64,000 nt of DNA from Nothophaeocryptopus gaeumannii (lineage: Eukaryota > Ascomycota > Dothideomycetes > Mycosphaerellales > Mycosphaerellaceae): positions 1,736,001 through 1,800,000 of the forward strand of contig JASISA010000010.1 in assembly GCA_031771865.1 (NCBI GenBank), in the 5' to 3' direction. Under the pieces are notes generated by a model, which had not been told where the DNA came from, did no database searches, and saw only the letters and a program-made list of their open reading frames with translations. The translations under genes and the position numbers were made by a program. Below are positions 1 through 11,343 of this stretch, piece by piece (the first letter of the stretch is position 1; the number at the start of each line of letters is the position of its first letter).

Positions 1-674
1 TTCGAGGATTCCCCGCAAGAAGGGTGCCGATGTATATTTTCGTACAGCTGCTGGGTGCTTTTACAGGCGCAATGCTGGCATTCGCCATCTATCGCGACAA
101 TATTATTCATCTGGATGGCGCGCTACTGCCTGGGACGACGGGAACAGCCTTCTACACACAGCCCAAAGACTGGGTTTCCAACTCCACCGCCTTCTTCACA
201 GAGATGCTCGGTACAGCCCTAATCGGCTGTTCAATCCTCGCTTTAGGAGACAGCCATAACTCTCCCCCTGGAGCGGGTATGCACGCCTTTATAATCGGTC
301 TTCTCACCACAGCAACAACCATGTCCCTCGGCTACAGCACAGGAGGTTGTTTCAACCCCGTCCGCGACCTCGGACCCCGTCTAGCAACCCTCGCCGCCGG
401 CTACCCTCTCACCTCATTCACAGCACGCCAGAACTGGTGGATCTGGGGACCTTGGGGGGCAACTATCACAGGAGCACTTTTGGGCGGATTGGTATATGAT
501 TTATGTATATTCAAAGGAGGAGAGTCACCGGTGAATTATAGCTTTGGGAGATGGAGATTGGAGGGGTTGAAAGAAGAGAGGGATTTGGCGAGGATGTTTG
601 GGTTTGAGAAGGAGGCTATGGAGATTGAGAGGAGATTGGAGAGTGGGGAGATTAGGGATGATCCGAAGTTGTAA
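1..674 (+). CDS. aquaglyceroporin (MIP family), 3' part
   Basis: Membrane channel for water or glycerol, cut by the left edge of the window. The reading frame is open from base 3, so the first in-frame ATG at 30 is not the true start. Seen are the helix that follows the missing first NPA loop (MYIFVQLLGAFTGA), later hydrophobic helices, and the second pore loop as GCFNPVRDLGPR. The usual NPA is NPV here, and the Asp after the Arg is the residue that marks glycerol-conducting members of the family. The C-terminal tail (about 45 residues) is charged and cytosolic. Family assignment is firm. Glycerol versus water selectivity is inferred from the Asp alone. Confidence 0.88.
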   Translation, partial: RGFPARRVPMYIFVQLLGAFTGAMLAFAIYRDNIIHLDGALLPGTTGTAFYTQPKDWVSNSTAFFTEMLGTALIGCSILALGDSHNSPPGAGMHAFIIGLLTTATTMSLGYSTGGCFNPVRDLGPRLATLAAGYPLTSFTARQNWWIWGPWGATITGALLGGLVYDLCIFKGGESPVNYSFGRWRLEGLKEERDLARMFGFEKEAMEIERRLESGEIRDDPKL

Positions 675-929
675 TAATGCGAATTACACCCAAGCTCAGC
701 GGGTGGTGGAGTTATGTGTTTCAAGGCATATCGCCGCAGCTTACGAGGGCTGTGCGGCCTCGATGTTGCAGACGGTGGTCTTAAAGTCAGGAGCAGAGAT
801 GGAGAGGCTGTGAGAGATGTCCTGCGAAGCTCGACGAAACAAGTCCCTGAATGGAAGAGATGGATAAGGGTGAGTTTTTGGTATGATGTCCATTAGGTAA
901 TGTCTTTTGGGGGGTTTCGATCTTCTTCT

Positions 930-2117
930 CTACGAGATATATGATACGACGACTTTCTTCGCGCTGACGCCTTTCTTTTGCGTGTCCAATCCAAGCTGCA
1001 CACTACGCAGCTCTTCTCCAATGATCTGAGGATCAGGCTTCGGTACAATCTTGCCAGACTTTAACGCCTTGGGCAAGAACTCCCTCCAGATATACGGTCC
1101 AACATCATTCGTGAAGATGGCAGAAGATCCAACTGCAGAATCAAAGTCAGCTCCCAAAGTCTCTCACAAACTACACAATGCTTCTTGATAAACTTACTAG
1201 CCTTCGTCCTGACACTCCCCGGAATCCCCTCCTCCGGAACCCCCCTAACAGTAACAACAATCGCCTTCCCCTTCGTCCGATCCACTATCCTCGCACAAGC
1301 CTGCACAGCTCCACCCTCGCCCACAGCATGATACGCCCCCGCCACCGTCTTCTCACCCAACCACTCCACAATGCTATCCTCCACATCCTCATCATGATAA
1401 TCGAACGCCTCAGCCGCTCCGAGTTCCTTGACGTATTTGAAATTCTTGGACGAACAAGTGGTGATGACTTCTGCGCCGGAAGCTACAGCTAATTGGATTG
1501 CGCAGGAGCCGACGGAGGAAGAACCGCCCCAGATGAGGACTGTGCGGTCGAGGGATTTGGGGTCGGAGGTGTCCTTGGGTGGGAAGGGGAGGGAGAGGAA
1601 ATCTTTTTGGAAGAGGCCTGCGGAAGCGGTAGAGATGCCGAGGGGGAGAACGACGCCGACGGAGGAAGGGATTTTGTAAGGTAATTCTGCGAGGGCGTTC
1701 TTCTGGACGACGACGTATTTTTGAAAGGCACCTGTGGATGCGATGGGGAGGTCTTTTGGTGCGTCTGCTGCTCGGGAAGCATGTCTGGTATTTTCAATCA
1801 GGCCAATCCTCTGCCCGTAGTCTTCCTTGCTGCACTTACGCAATAACCCTCTGCCCAATCTGAAAATCCTCCACTCCCTCCCCAACTTCCACCACTTCAC
1901 CCGCAATATCCTCTCCAAAGACCGTCGGGTATTCGGATTTGAACAGGTCTTGGTCTTGGAGTAGATAGTCCACCGGATTGACAGCTACATCGTAGACCTT
2001 AACTACGACATGTCCCGATGGCGGTTTGGTGTATGGAGCTGAGGAGACGGTGAATGGACGGGTTTTGGGTTTGAGAGCCCATGCTGCGACGTTTTTGGGG
2101 GCGAAGATTCCGGCCAT
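930..2117 (-). CDS. MDR-type zinc-independent reductase (quinone/enoyl reductase-like)
   Basis: NAD(P)H-dependent medium-chain reductase, 355 aa in three exons: 2117-1840, 1784-1198 and 1132-930. Intron 1785-1839 (55 nt) has donor GTAAGT, branch CTGAT and acceptor CAG. Intron 1133-1197 (65 nt) has GTAAGT, CTGAC and CTGCAG. An N-terminal GroES-like fold (PPSGHVVVKVYDVAVNPVDY) is followed by a Rossmann nucleotide-binding motif (WGGSSSVGSCAIQLA) and a C-terminal block ending KKGVSAKKVVV. The catalytic-zinc Cys/His set of alcohol dehydrogenases is absent. This resembles the CipB/ToxD-like fungal oxidoreductases, whose substrates vary, so none is assigned. The start is the ATG giving MAGIFAPKNVAAW, the typical N-terminus. 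Confidence 0.85.
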
Positions 2118-2557
2118 GTTGAAAGACGACCTTATTGTGTTGTTGAGTAGGCTGATTGTAAGAGAGGGGTTGGAATGAGGTGAGGTCAAGATGTACGTTA
2201 TGTGACGGCCGTGGAAGGTGGCAGGTTAATAGCTGACGCCTTCCCTGTTCCGTACCTGCATGGTTAAGCTTCATCCAATGGCAAAGACCGGGTTGTGGGG
2301 AAGGTGCATGGTCGATCGCGACATCGATCCATCCTCTGACAAGCAGCTCTGCCCTGTCTCCTCTCAATCTGATTGTTCGATATGTCTGCTATGTTCTGTT
2401 TGTGTACTGACAGTATTGACAAGCTGTACTGCTTTATTGAACCACAACGCCAAGCCACCACAAGGTGGCATTGTAATGCTTTCATCTCCACTCTCTGCAG
2501 CCCATTAAACCACCTAGCTGCCATCATCGCCCTCAGCAGTCCTCCCCCGGATTCTTC
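2118..2557. other. spacer, no gene seen
   Basis: About 440 bp upstream of the reductase and downstream of the pyruvate decarboxylase relic. It presumably holds the reductase promoter. No convincing coding frame or TATA box was seen. Confidence 0.4.
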
Positions 2558-4020
2558 CTAAGGAGAAGTCGGCAATGAACCATAGCCCGTGCTCGCAGAA
2601 CCACCACTGCCACCATCTCTCCACACAGTTCGATCTGCCTTGTCCTTCATAACCCCATCAAGCTGTAACTCCTTCGCCCTACAAAAGTTCTCATCCGCAA
2701 GCAGCGCCTGAACTTGTTTCCTCGTACCATTTTGCTCTGATAGCTGCTTTTCACGGCCCCAAAAGTCGGCAAGAGGTCCTTATATCTCCAATCGCGCCGC
2801 ACTGGACTTGGGGTTTCCGCAGCAGGACTCCCAGAATATGGAAAGCCAATGATTTCTGTGGATGATCGTCGGATGGGGTCGCAGAGGACGAAAATGATCG
2901 GCTTGAGTTTCAGGCGGATGATGATTGATATTTCTTGAGCTGTTGCTTGGAGGCCCTCGCCGGTTGTGAAGAGGATGGTCCGGTGTGTGCGACTTCCTAG
3001 CTTTACATCTCTTTCCCGCAAGTTGCCTGGTCGTGAAAATTCCCTCGCAGCGAGATTCGCGCCTTGACATGCAGCAAGAGCATATCCTTTCGCTCCCCAG
3101 AGGACCTGCGAAGTGGCTGTTACGTTAGGCGGGAATCTTGTTCCCCATATCCCGATGTTTCGGTCGCCGATTTCTGTAATCACGATGTCGTTTGGATGGA
3201 GCCACCGAGCCATGTACTTCCAGAACCAGCCATGAGTGATAGTTTCCAGACTGTCGCGCCTATGAGCTGGCCACACGTGGGGTGGCCCTGGCACTTGTGC
3301 GATGTTGAGCTGACCTGCTGTCATTCGATCTACCAGCATGCGGAGAACGCCTGGCATGCGGATCTGTGGATGGATATTCGCTGTACTCCACACGCACTGA
3401 AGACGAAGGGATGTCGATGGCACTTAGTTCTGAAACCCGGTAGCTGAACGCCGATGTCGTGGAATCATTCTTGATCGCGCCGACACTCGAGACTAGATCG
3501 GCGGACTCTACACGCTCTCTAATCAAGCTCGAGCTCGCGTCTCAGGCATAGACGCCGCAGTAGTTGTGTAGCGCTTCATTCACCGCGCCTTTACCCATTG
3601 GTAAAACGAAAAGAGGGAGACCTTATCTCTCGACAAGATTGTGGACCTCCAGGAGTGCTCGATATCTTATCGCGCATGCATCGACCCGTATGACTGGGTT
3701 CCTTGCTGCGTGTAGATATCTTGATACCACTTCTACCACATAGTCTTCTTTGTTCGGGTCATTTGATGGAGTCGTCAGATCGATCGGATAGTTCGATCGA
3801 TTGCCCTCTACTTGTTGCTGAAACACGTCTGTCGGGATTGTCACGTAGACGGACGATGTTGCCATTGAGCGCAGAGAGCTCGCCGACGCGCGTATAGATC
3901 AGCAATATTCCCTATCGATCAGATGTGCTGATAATCTACGCCATGTACACTTCGAATGCCGACTTCGAGCAGTCTTCGGTGGAGATACTCGGCGACATGG
4001 ACAGGGTGGATCGGGGACGA
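2558..4020 (-). pseudogene. decayed pyruvate decarboxylase (ThDP enzyme)
   Basis: Pieces of a pyruvate decarboxylase lie in the right order but in different frames. The N-terminal block (VAEYLHRRLLEVG, then IRSVHGV) at about 3930-4017 runs into a stop. VGELSALNG at about 3860-3895 follows after a deletion. VYVTIPTDVFQQQVEG at about 3790-3865 is in another frame. A central-domain block (SADLVSSVGAIKND, then RVEYSEYPS) lies at about 3380-3530. The C-terminal ThDP domain lies at 2760-3240 (VITEIGDRNIGIWG, LKPIIFVLCD), with a last frameshifted piece ending at 2558. The Mg/ThDP motif is degraded: GDG reads GEG and the later NN reads CD. A working enzyme is about 570 aa, and here roughly 1.46 kb remains. 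The decay is by indels, stops and deletion. A functional paralogue elsewhere is likely. Confidence 0.85.
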
Positions 4021-5311
4021 TGTTCGAGGGTCGGAGCCCAACGTACTGCGGCTACGCATGCTCTCAGTGCACTGCTACTGTGTTTGCTCTGCGCCATGGA
4101 AGCATCATTGTCAAGCGCGTGATTGTGGCGTCCTTCATGAGGCCGCGGACCTGGAAAGGTGCGCTTGACTGGGGCCTCCTAGATGTAGGTAGTGATTGCA
4201 GGAAATGAACTCGCGACTCGTGCGAACGTTGCGATTTGTAGTTACACGGGGGTACCATCAGTACGGGAACATAGGCAGAGTCATTGACGAACGTAGGAGC
4301 GCGCCGTGATGCAGCAGCCGTCTATTCTACCTGTGTTGCTCGAATCGTGCCGCTTCTCTTAGCAAGTCGAAGGCTACTGAGGTGGGCGTAGATAATGACT
4401 TGACCGTCGGCATGGCCGACATGTGCATTGGCGTCAGGACAAGCTCTTGGGCTCGTCTTGCGATGGTTGTTGACGCGACAGTCGAGCTTTGCAGCGTGAC
4501 GGGTCAGTGAAATGTGAAGGGTGCAGCAGAGGATTTGGTGATGTGGGTGTGATGTGGTTTCAAGGGGTCCAGTTCATGTCAGAGCTGGCGGGGAAGCAGA
4601 GAAGATGCAAGATGCAACCCTGCAGACCACAATTCCGGATGAGCACGTGGAGGTGGAGGTGGAGGTAGATCATCGCAAAGCGCCGAAGATGCAGCTCGTC
4701 TGATGTATCATATATGACAGCTATTGCTTGGCAGGTAGTGCGGTGGCTGCAAGAGAGAAAAGGTTCGGGTTCGCAGCGGTCAGTCGGTAGGAGCAAATTG
4801 GCTGAACGCCAGGGCTGAAATTTAACGAGAAATTGACTAACAAGGGCGTCTTGTGGCCTGAGTGGTGGTGGACAGTCTTCTTCTCGAACCCAGTTCTTTG
4901 TGCCGCAGCGTCGTTGACGACGTTTCATCTACAGCCAACTCCTCGACCGCGCCTCACGTCCTCGACGAAACTAACAGAAGCCGGCCGCTCGCTGATGTGC
5001 AGATGTTAATTGCTACAACTAATCAAAAAGAGTTGGAGTGCAGGATCCACAGGCTTGGTCGTCTTGACTTTTGTGGGGACTGGAGCGATTCAGCGAAGAT
5101 CCGCCATCATTGCCGCCGGGGCCTGTGGTGGACAAACATTGGCATGGTATGGATTGGGACACAGAAAGAGCGCGGATGAAGTGTACAATATTGAGACAAC
5201 AGACCGCCAAGTAGCACTCGAGCACTCCTCTGCTGCCATCCCGCATGACGTGAGCTCCATGCACCTGCGTAGCCTCTCGAGCGGCTTGCATACACACGAG
5301 GCGAGGGCAGC
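4021..5311. other. spacer upstream of BCK1
   Basis: About 1.3 kb without a credible gene. It contains a short GAGGTG hexamer run near 4648-4672. The 3' part should include the BCK1 promoter and 5' leader. Confidence 0.4.
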
Positions 5312-8300
5312 ATGATCGCGGGGCGGCAACGCTCAGAGTCGGCTTTGAACGACCCAAACCGCCTCAATACTCCTCCACCGCCTGGGACGCCGTATCGCGG
5401 CCACGCCAACAGTGCCTACGGAGGTCAGCAGCACCACGGCTTGCTGCTGAATGATATCCCCGGATACGCCGATACCAACACGCTCCTGCGACCCCAGACG
5501 AATTCGCCCTATCAATCCGCATATTCCTCGTCGCCTCGCGGACGCGCCCACACCTTCGACCCGTATGCCGAACACATAATGCCGCCGCCATCGACGCCGG
5601 GCGGAGTCCAGCAAAGCGCGTGGCAAGTCCCGGGAGCTCGACACGTCTCAGAGTCGCAGCGCGGCGGCGGCTATGGCAATCTACCTCCCCCGCCCCCTCT
5701 ACAGCAACAGACCCAAGGTCTAGGATGGCCTCCGCCACCACCTGGCCCACCGCGGCCGCCCATGAGTGCGACGAATACACATGCCCCCATGTTTCAACCT
5801 CCGCCCGGACCTCCAGGCGCCTATCATACGTACGGCCGCCAACCTAGCTACCCCCCACCTCCTCCGAACAGCCATCCAAAGGAACCCCGAGCATACGATC
5901 CGAGCGCATACTCTGAGTATTTCCAGCTGCCTCCTCTGCCAGCTCCCGATCAGCCGTTGACGTCGGCTACGTATGTCCCAGATGGCGGAAGTTTTGGTCC
6001 AGGAGTGGGTATTCCACCTCTTTACGACAGCAGAAGTACTCCAATGCACCAGAACGCGCGACCAGCTCCTGTCCCGCATCAACAGAGCTATTACAGAGGA
6101 GGCTCGGATGACTTCAACGCCTCCGGGACTGGCTCGTATCAGCAGGCGTATGGCGCGCATGGAACGTACAGCCAGGATGGTGGCACGGGGACATGGTTCA
6201 ATTCAAACTCGTATCAGCATGCACCACCACAGCCGTCGCAATCCGCGCCTCCTCCACTACAGGGAAGCATAGCACCACCAACACCGACCACTGGCAAGCC
6301 AAAGACGCTGATCTTGCCTGCAAAAGAGACGGAACAGCATACATCGCCCGCGCATGAGCAAAGACCTCCGTTCACACAGAGTCTGAGCCAACCCAATGAG
6401 ACGGCGAATCGCGAACATTCGTCTTCGGGCGAGACTCCAGCTTCTCCGTCCGACCTGAATTGGCTAGCAGATCGTGTACAGATCTGGCTGGCAGCGCATG
6501 CATTTTCCAAGGAGTGGCAGGCTGCATTTCAGCATCTGCATGTTCATGGGTCCCAGTTCTTGGATATCGGCCGGAGTGGTGGTCAGCGGAACATCGGTTT
6601 CATGCCACAGACCGTGCTTCCACAGGTCGCCCGGGAATGTACATCGAATGGAGTGGTCTGGGACCAGGCGAAAGAGCGCGAAGAAGGGAAGCGATTGCGG
6701 CGGCTGGTAAGAGATGTGATCAAGACAGGCGGTGCAGGAACGCCTCAGACGGCAGCGACAAGCAGCACAACGAGCCTGCCTCTGCGCGCGAACAGACGCG
6801 ACTCGTCGCAATATCTCAATTCGGCAAGTGCTGGGACCGAGGGCAATGTTGAGACTTCTCCGAATCTGTCGAGGTCGGAATTGACTGCCTTTGGATCGAC
6901 ACCTACCACAGCAGGTGGAGGAGACGATTCACCTGGTGCTCGTATGCCAACAATTACGAAAGGAAGCTCGGCTGGGTACCGGTCTTTCACGTTGGACTCA
7001 TACGACCAGCAAAAACGAAGTGCCGAATCACGTAACGCCTTGGCTTCGATTGGCGATATCAAGAGACATCACTCGCCTAGTGGCAGCACTGGCGATTTGA
7101 CTGGAGGAGGCCAGAAGTTTGCAGTCAGTCCACAACAAAGTCCCGGGCTTGTGAGTGCAAGGCCAAATGGCACCGCGCACATGCGAAACGCCAGTGCCAC
7201 TTCGCACTTTCGAGGACCGAGCACAGGCGCATCCTCAGACGCTGGACGATCTGAAGACTACCTGCCCAGGAATGGCCAAGAAGGGTCAAGACCACCACCA
7301 GCTGATAGCAGTGTTAGAGGGAGCAGTCGTGATACACCGCAGAGCGCAACGAATAAGGAGCACAGGGGAGGCATATGGGCCAAGTTCAGGCGCGAAAAGA
7401 AGAAGGATGAGCATCCGTCTCCAGAAGACGAACATGCGCCAACGAGTCCAGCTGCGTACAAGCCGTACGGGAATAAGATCGGCGCATCCTCCGATGTTTC
7501 TCTCGTTGAACGGCCCTCTTCTGCCAAGGCACAGGCTCCGCTGGACTCAACCGACAATCTGGTAGGACTCCCCAGAGGACGACCAACAGCGAGAGATGGC
7601 GACAAGAAGTACATATTCGTTACGCCAGATGGCTGGAACTACCGAATGATCGATATCAGCGACGTAGAATCCGCGGCACAGCTACGTCTCGTGATCTTTT
7701 ACAATCTGGGCATACCTGAGTCTCCGGAGATCTCTCTACACATCACTTCGCCCGGGAAAGAAGAGCATGAAGAAGCATTAAATGATCACATGCTGATGTC
7801 GGCACGACTGCGCATGGCCGATCCCAATGGCACCCTCAAGCTCCTTGTTCGAGCCCCTAATAGCGGGTCTTTTGAGCCACCGGAAAGCTCTGGTCTGGGT
7901 CTAGCTGGTTTCCCACAGTCGCCGTTTGGCAAGGCCTCCTTCACCGGCAAGCCTCTCGATGAGAGGACATTACAGCGACTCCAAGGCGGCGAAATATCTG
8001 ATTCGCACTCCACTGTAATGTCGGGAGACAGCACCTTGGTGTCTGAGCGCGGTCTACAAGTCCAAAACCTCCCCAAGAGCGAAGATGATATGATCAGGAG
8101 ACAAACAGACATGTTGCAGCAAGACTTCCAGAAATTGCCTCAGGAAAAACAGCAGGAGCTACTAGCTGCGAGAGCCGAAGAGCATAGACGAGAGAATGCG
8201 CGGAAGAGACAACAGTACCAGACCCAGCGCATGTCTCGCATTGTCGAGAGCGCGAACGGCAAGAGGATTCACGACTTCGATAGCCCCCGCAACACGCCTT

Positions 8301-11023
8301 ACGAGCAGGACCGCCAACTGACAGGACGTCCTGCATCTTCAGGGTCAGGCGAATTCGAGCGGAGAACAGATTTGCAGCCAGTACGCCGGCCTCCTCCAGT
8401 GCCCGAACCTACAGCCACCTTGGTGAAGGCGAACAGTCTCACCAAGAAAGGAAGCACCGGAAGGACGAGCTGGCCGAACAGGAAAGAAGAGTGGAAGCGA
8501 AACTCGAACGGCTCAATTCCCGAAGAAGATAGCCATCGTGCGCCAAGCAGAGGTGGTATCGCGGCAGCCATTGCTGGCGCTGGTGCCGCCGCTGGTGCAG
8601 TTGGTCGTCCAAGTCCAAACTCCGGACCCAACAGCGCGCCCGTGGGCAACGCACCTTCAATGTCTTCAAACCTTCAGAAATCCATGACCAACCCGGATCT
8701 CGCATCGGCAGGACAGTCTCTGGGCGCTCTGGCCTCTGTTGGATTTGGACAACGCCAGAGCTCAAATGGGCGCAGCTCGCCGCGCAGTCCTTTCACCATG
8801 TCCAAAGGTGGTCAATCGTTCAGAGTACCGGACTATGTCGAGCCAGAGGATGACGAGGACACGCTCAAGGCCTCACAAAGACCAAATCTATCCCTTCGCA
8901 TGCCATCAAATCCGGTCATCAACAGACTGCAGCAAAATGATGGTCGAACGCATAGCCCGCCACTCAGCCCAAGCTCTTCCCACCCAAAGCACCCACAACC
9001 TACTCCATCTTCTCTGAACCGTATGGCCAGCAAGAGAGGACCAAGCTTTGACGTGCCGGAACATCAAATGGAGTTTGCGCCTTCGCCGTATGCCGGAATG
9101 GATGATGACTCCGATGACGATTCAGACGATGGTCTGTTCGCGATTCCTCTCGCTAAGCAGAAGGAGAAGATGGCAGCGAAGACACCTTCTGACAAAAAGG
9201 CCCGCGAGATCCTGGGCATGCCACCAAACTCTCCTGGTCGCTCGCCGAATCGGCCGGAGCTCAAGATCAAGACATCAAAAGCCAATGTCAAATTTGAGTC
9301 GCCGAAGATTCCACCATCTGAGAAGCTCAGCTCGGTCGCGGACAGTGATGAGATATTTAACCAGTCAACCCCTTCCGCAGGTCCATGGTCCACGGACTCA
9401 CCAGACGACTCTGCCCAGTTCGATCGCCGTGGCAGCTTTGCGAGTAACATCTGGGCCAATCGACCTCCTGTCGAAGATATTGCCGAACAGCTTGACAACT
9501 TCTTTCCGAACGTTGATCTTGATCAACCGATGGGCGAAGAGGGTGCTGAGGGAAGTCCTGGGGCTGATGAAAAGCCTTCCGCATCTCTGGTACCCAAGAC
9601 TTCTCACTCAGCCCTGCCTAACTTATCCGAGTCTCGCAGCATCACACCCTTATCAAACACGACCGAAGACAGCACGCTCAGCAGCGACGAGTCGACTTTG
9701 CGGAGCAACGAATACAATCCTGTCGCTAGCCGCAGGATTCGCAAGTCAGGAGGCCTTGGCAGGACGAAGAGCATTCGTGATGTCGTGAAGAACAACTACT
9801 CACACATGGGTGGGCACTCCCATAACCCTTCCATCTCTTCACAAGTCTCCAGCCGTCACCCAAGCATGAACATGTCTGCTCTGCAAGCGCAACCTACAAT
9901 CTCGAACAGAGTCAGCCAATTGCGCAATGCAGACAGCGGTATTGTCCGTCGCAAGAGCACGAAGATGTTTGGAGCCAAGATCGAACAAGTCAAGCCAGCT
10001 CGGGGCAGTCGACTCATCACCAATCTGGACACCATCCCGCAAGACCATATTCCGCCAGGCAACGTCGTCCGGCCTGAACGACAGCCTACCTTTAAATGGA
10101 TGCGTGGTCAACTGATTGGAAAAGGCACATTCGGTCGTGTCTATCTCGGTATGAACACGACAACCGGAGAGCTTCTGGCAGTCAAACAAGTGGAAGTCAA
10201 CCCAAAGGCACAGAACGCCGACCCAGCCAAAGTCCGCGAGATGGTCAAAGCTTTGGATCAGGAAATTGACACTATGCAGCATCTCGACCACGTCAACATT
10301 GTCCAGTACCTTGGATGCGAACGCAAAGAATACAGCATCTCCATCTTCCTTGAGTACATTTCTGGTGGCAGCATTGGCTCATGTCTTCGGAAACATGGCA
10401 AATTCGAAGAGCCTGTTGTCAGCTCTCTGACTCGTCAGACTTTGATGGGTCTAGCATACCTCCACAGCGAAGGTATCCTGCATCGCGATCTTAAAGCCGA
10501 TAACATTCTTCTCGACTTGGACGGGACTTGCAAGATCTCGGACTTTGGAATCTCGAAACGAAGCGCAAATCCGTACAACAACGACATCACAAACAGCATG
10601 CAAGGAAGCGTCTTCTGGATGGCCCCCGAAGTCATTCGCGCCCAATCCCAAGCCCTCTCCGTCCCTTCAGCAGACGGCCTCGACGCCACCGCAAGTAGCC
10701 AGGGTTACTCTGCCAAAGTCGACATCTGGTCTCTCGGCTGCGTGGTTCTCGAAATGTTCGCCGGTCGCAGACCCTGGAGTAAAGAAGAAGCAATCGGAGC
10801 GATCTACAAGCTCGGTTCTTTGAATCAGGCTCCTCCAATCCCGGATGACGTCTCTACGGTCGTGGGACCGGCTGCACTGAGCTTCATGTATGATTGCTTT
10901 ACGATTGATCCGGGGGAGAGGCCGACGGCTGATACGCTGTTGCGGGCGCCTTTCTGTATTTTCGATGTGCATTATAACTTCTTGGATACGGAGTTGTATG
11001 CGAAGATTAGGGGGGCTTTTTAG
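5312..11023 (+). CDS. BCK1: MAP kinase kinase kinase BCK1, cell wall integrity pathway
   Basis: Ser/Thr kinase of 1903 aa in one uninterrupted exon, homologous to yeast Bck1, which passes the Pkc1 signal to MAPKKs Mkk1/2 and MAPK Slt2. The N-terminal third is Pro/Gly/Tyr-rich and disordered. A SAM-like helical domain lies at about residues 383-460 (LNWLADRVQIWLAAHAFSKEW). A Ras-association-like fold lies at about 765-850 (KYIFVTPDGWNYRMIDISD). A long Ser-rich linker follows, and the kinase domain starts near 1594 (GQLIGKGTFGRVYLG). Catalytic marks are the Lys in LLAVKQV (about 1623), HRDLKADN (about 1724), DFGISK (about 1744) and the MAPE block. The start is the first ATG of the open frame. 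Length and domain order match filamentous-fungal Bck1 proteins. Confidence 0.96.
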   Translation: MIAGRQRSESALNDPNRLNTPPPPGTPYRGHANSAYGGQQHHGLLLNDIPGYADTNTLLRPQTNSPYQSAYSSSPRGRAHTFDPYAEHIMPPPSTPGGVQQSAWQVPGARHVSESQRGGGYGNLPPPPPLQQQTQGLGWPPPPPGPPRPPMSATNTHAPMFQPPPGPPGAYHTYGRQPSYPPPPPNSHPKEPRAYDPSAYSEYFQLPPLPAPDQPLTSATYVPDGGSFGPGVGIPPLYDSRSTPMHQNARPAPVPHQQSYYRGGSDDFNASGTGSYQQAYGAHGTYSQDGGTGTWFNSNSYQHAPPQPSQSAPPPLQGSIAPPTPTTGKPKTLILPAKETEQHTSPAHEQRPPFTQSLSQPNETANREHSSSGETPASPSDLNWLADRVQIWLAAHAFSKEWQAAFQHLHVHGSQFLDIGRSGGQRNIGFMPQTVLPQVARECTSNGVVWDQAKEREEGKRLRRLVRDVIKTGGAGTPQTAATSSTTSLPLRANRRDSSQYLNSASAGTEGNVETSPNLSRSELTAFGSTPTTAGGGDDSPGARMPTITKGSSAGYRSFTLDSYDQQKRSAESRNALASIGDIKRHHSPSGSTGDLTGGGQKFAVSPQQSPGLVSARPNGTAHMRNASATSHFRGPSTGASSDAGRSEDYLPRNGQEGSRPPPADSSVRGSSRDTPQSATNKEHRGGIWAKFRREKKKDEHPSPEDEHAPTSPAAYKPYGNKIGASSDVSLVERPSSAKAQAPLDSTDNLVGLPRGRPTARDGDKKYIFVTPDGWNYRMIDISDVESAAQLRLVIFYNLGIPESPEISLHITSPGKEEHEEALNDHMLMSARLRMADPNGTLKLLVRAPNSGSFEPPESSGLGLAGFPQSPFGKASFTGKPLDERTLQRLQGGEISDSHSTVMSGDSTLVSERGLQVQNLPKSEDDMIRRQTDMLQQDFQKLPQEKQQELLAARAEEHRRENARKRQQYQTQRMSRIVESANGKRIHDFDSPRNTPYEQDRQLTGRPASSGSGEFERRTDLQPVRRPPPVPEPTATLVKANSLTKKGSTGRTSWPNRKEEWKRNSNGSIPEEDSHRAPSRGGIAAAIAGAGAAAGAVGRPSPNSGPNSAPVGNAPSMSSNLQKSMTNPDLASAGQSLGALASVGFGQRQSSNGRSSPRSPFTMSKGGQSFRVPDYVEPEDDEDTLKASQRPNLSLRMPSNPVINRLQQNDGRTHSPPLSPSSSHPKHPQPTPSSLNRMASKRGPSFDVPEHQMEFAPSPYAGMDDDSDDDSDDGLFAIPLAKQKEKMAAKTPSDKKAREILGMPPNSPGRSPNRPELKIKTSKANVKFESPKIPPSEKLSSVADSDEIFNQSTPSAGPWSTDSPDDSAQFDRRGSFASNIWANRPPVEDIAEQLDNFFPNVDLDQPMGEEGAEGSPGADEKPSASLVPKTSHSALPNLSESRSITPLSNTTEDSTLSSDESTLRSNEYNPVASRRIRKSGGLGRTKSIRDVVKNNYSHMGGHSHNPSISSQVSSRHPSMNMSALQAQPTISNRVSQLRNADSGIVRRKSTKMFGAKIEQVKPARGSRLITNLDTIPQDHIPPGNVVRPERQPTFKWMRGQLIGKGTFGRVYLGMNTTTGELLAVKQVEVNPKAQNADPAKVREMVKALDQEIDTMQHLDHVNIVQYLGCERKEYSISIFLEYISGGSIGSCLRKHGKFEEPVVSSLTRQTLMGLAYLHSEGILHRDLKADNILLDLDGTCKISDFGISKRSANPYNNDITNSMQGSVFWMAPEVIRAQSQALSVPSADGLDATASSQGYSAKVDIWSLGCVVLEMFAGRRPWSKEEAIGAIYKLGSLNQAPPIPDDVSTVVGPAALSFMYDCFTIDPGERPTADTLLRAPFCIFDVHYNFLDTELYAKIRGAF

Positions 11024-11343
11024 GAAGAGAAGGATTGATTGATTGGAATTTCATGTTTTGTGTTGGAAAGCTTGACATGGTCGATCGATATACCCTGTCG
11101 CGTATATGCTTCGTGGAACTTGAGTGTTGGATACCTTTGCGAAGACGGAGGCTCAGATGAGAAGAAAGTATCTTTTACGAATCTTATGACATGTGTAGCG
11201 ATTTGTAGTATATCGATCATGGTGGAGCCCTAGGGGTTATGGATGGCGCTCGACGGACGACGAGATATCAGGAGAGATGATGCATCTAATCACATCGAAT
11301 ACCTACTGCGCAGCAAACGTACGCCTTGCAGTCATATCTTTCC
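11024..11343. other. 3' flank of BCK1
   Basis: About 320 bp between BCK1 and the transporter relic, which converge. No gene seen. Confidence 0.4.

Noticed and set aside
5333..6160. minus-strand frames opposite the BCK1 N-terminus
   Set aside because: Antisense of Pro/Gly/Tyr-rich codons. Arg/Ala-rich translation without motifs.
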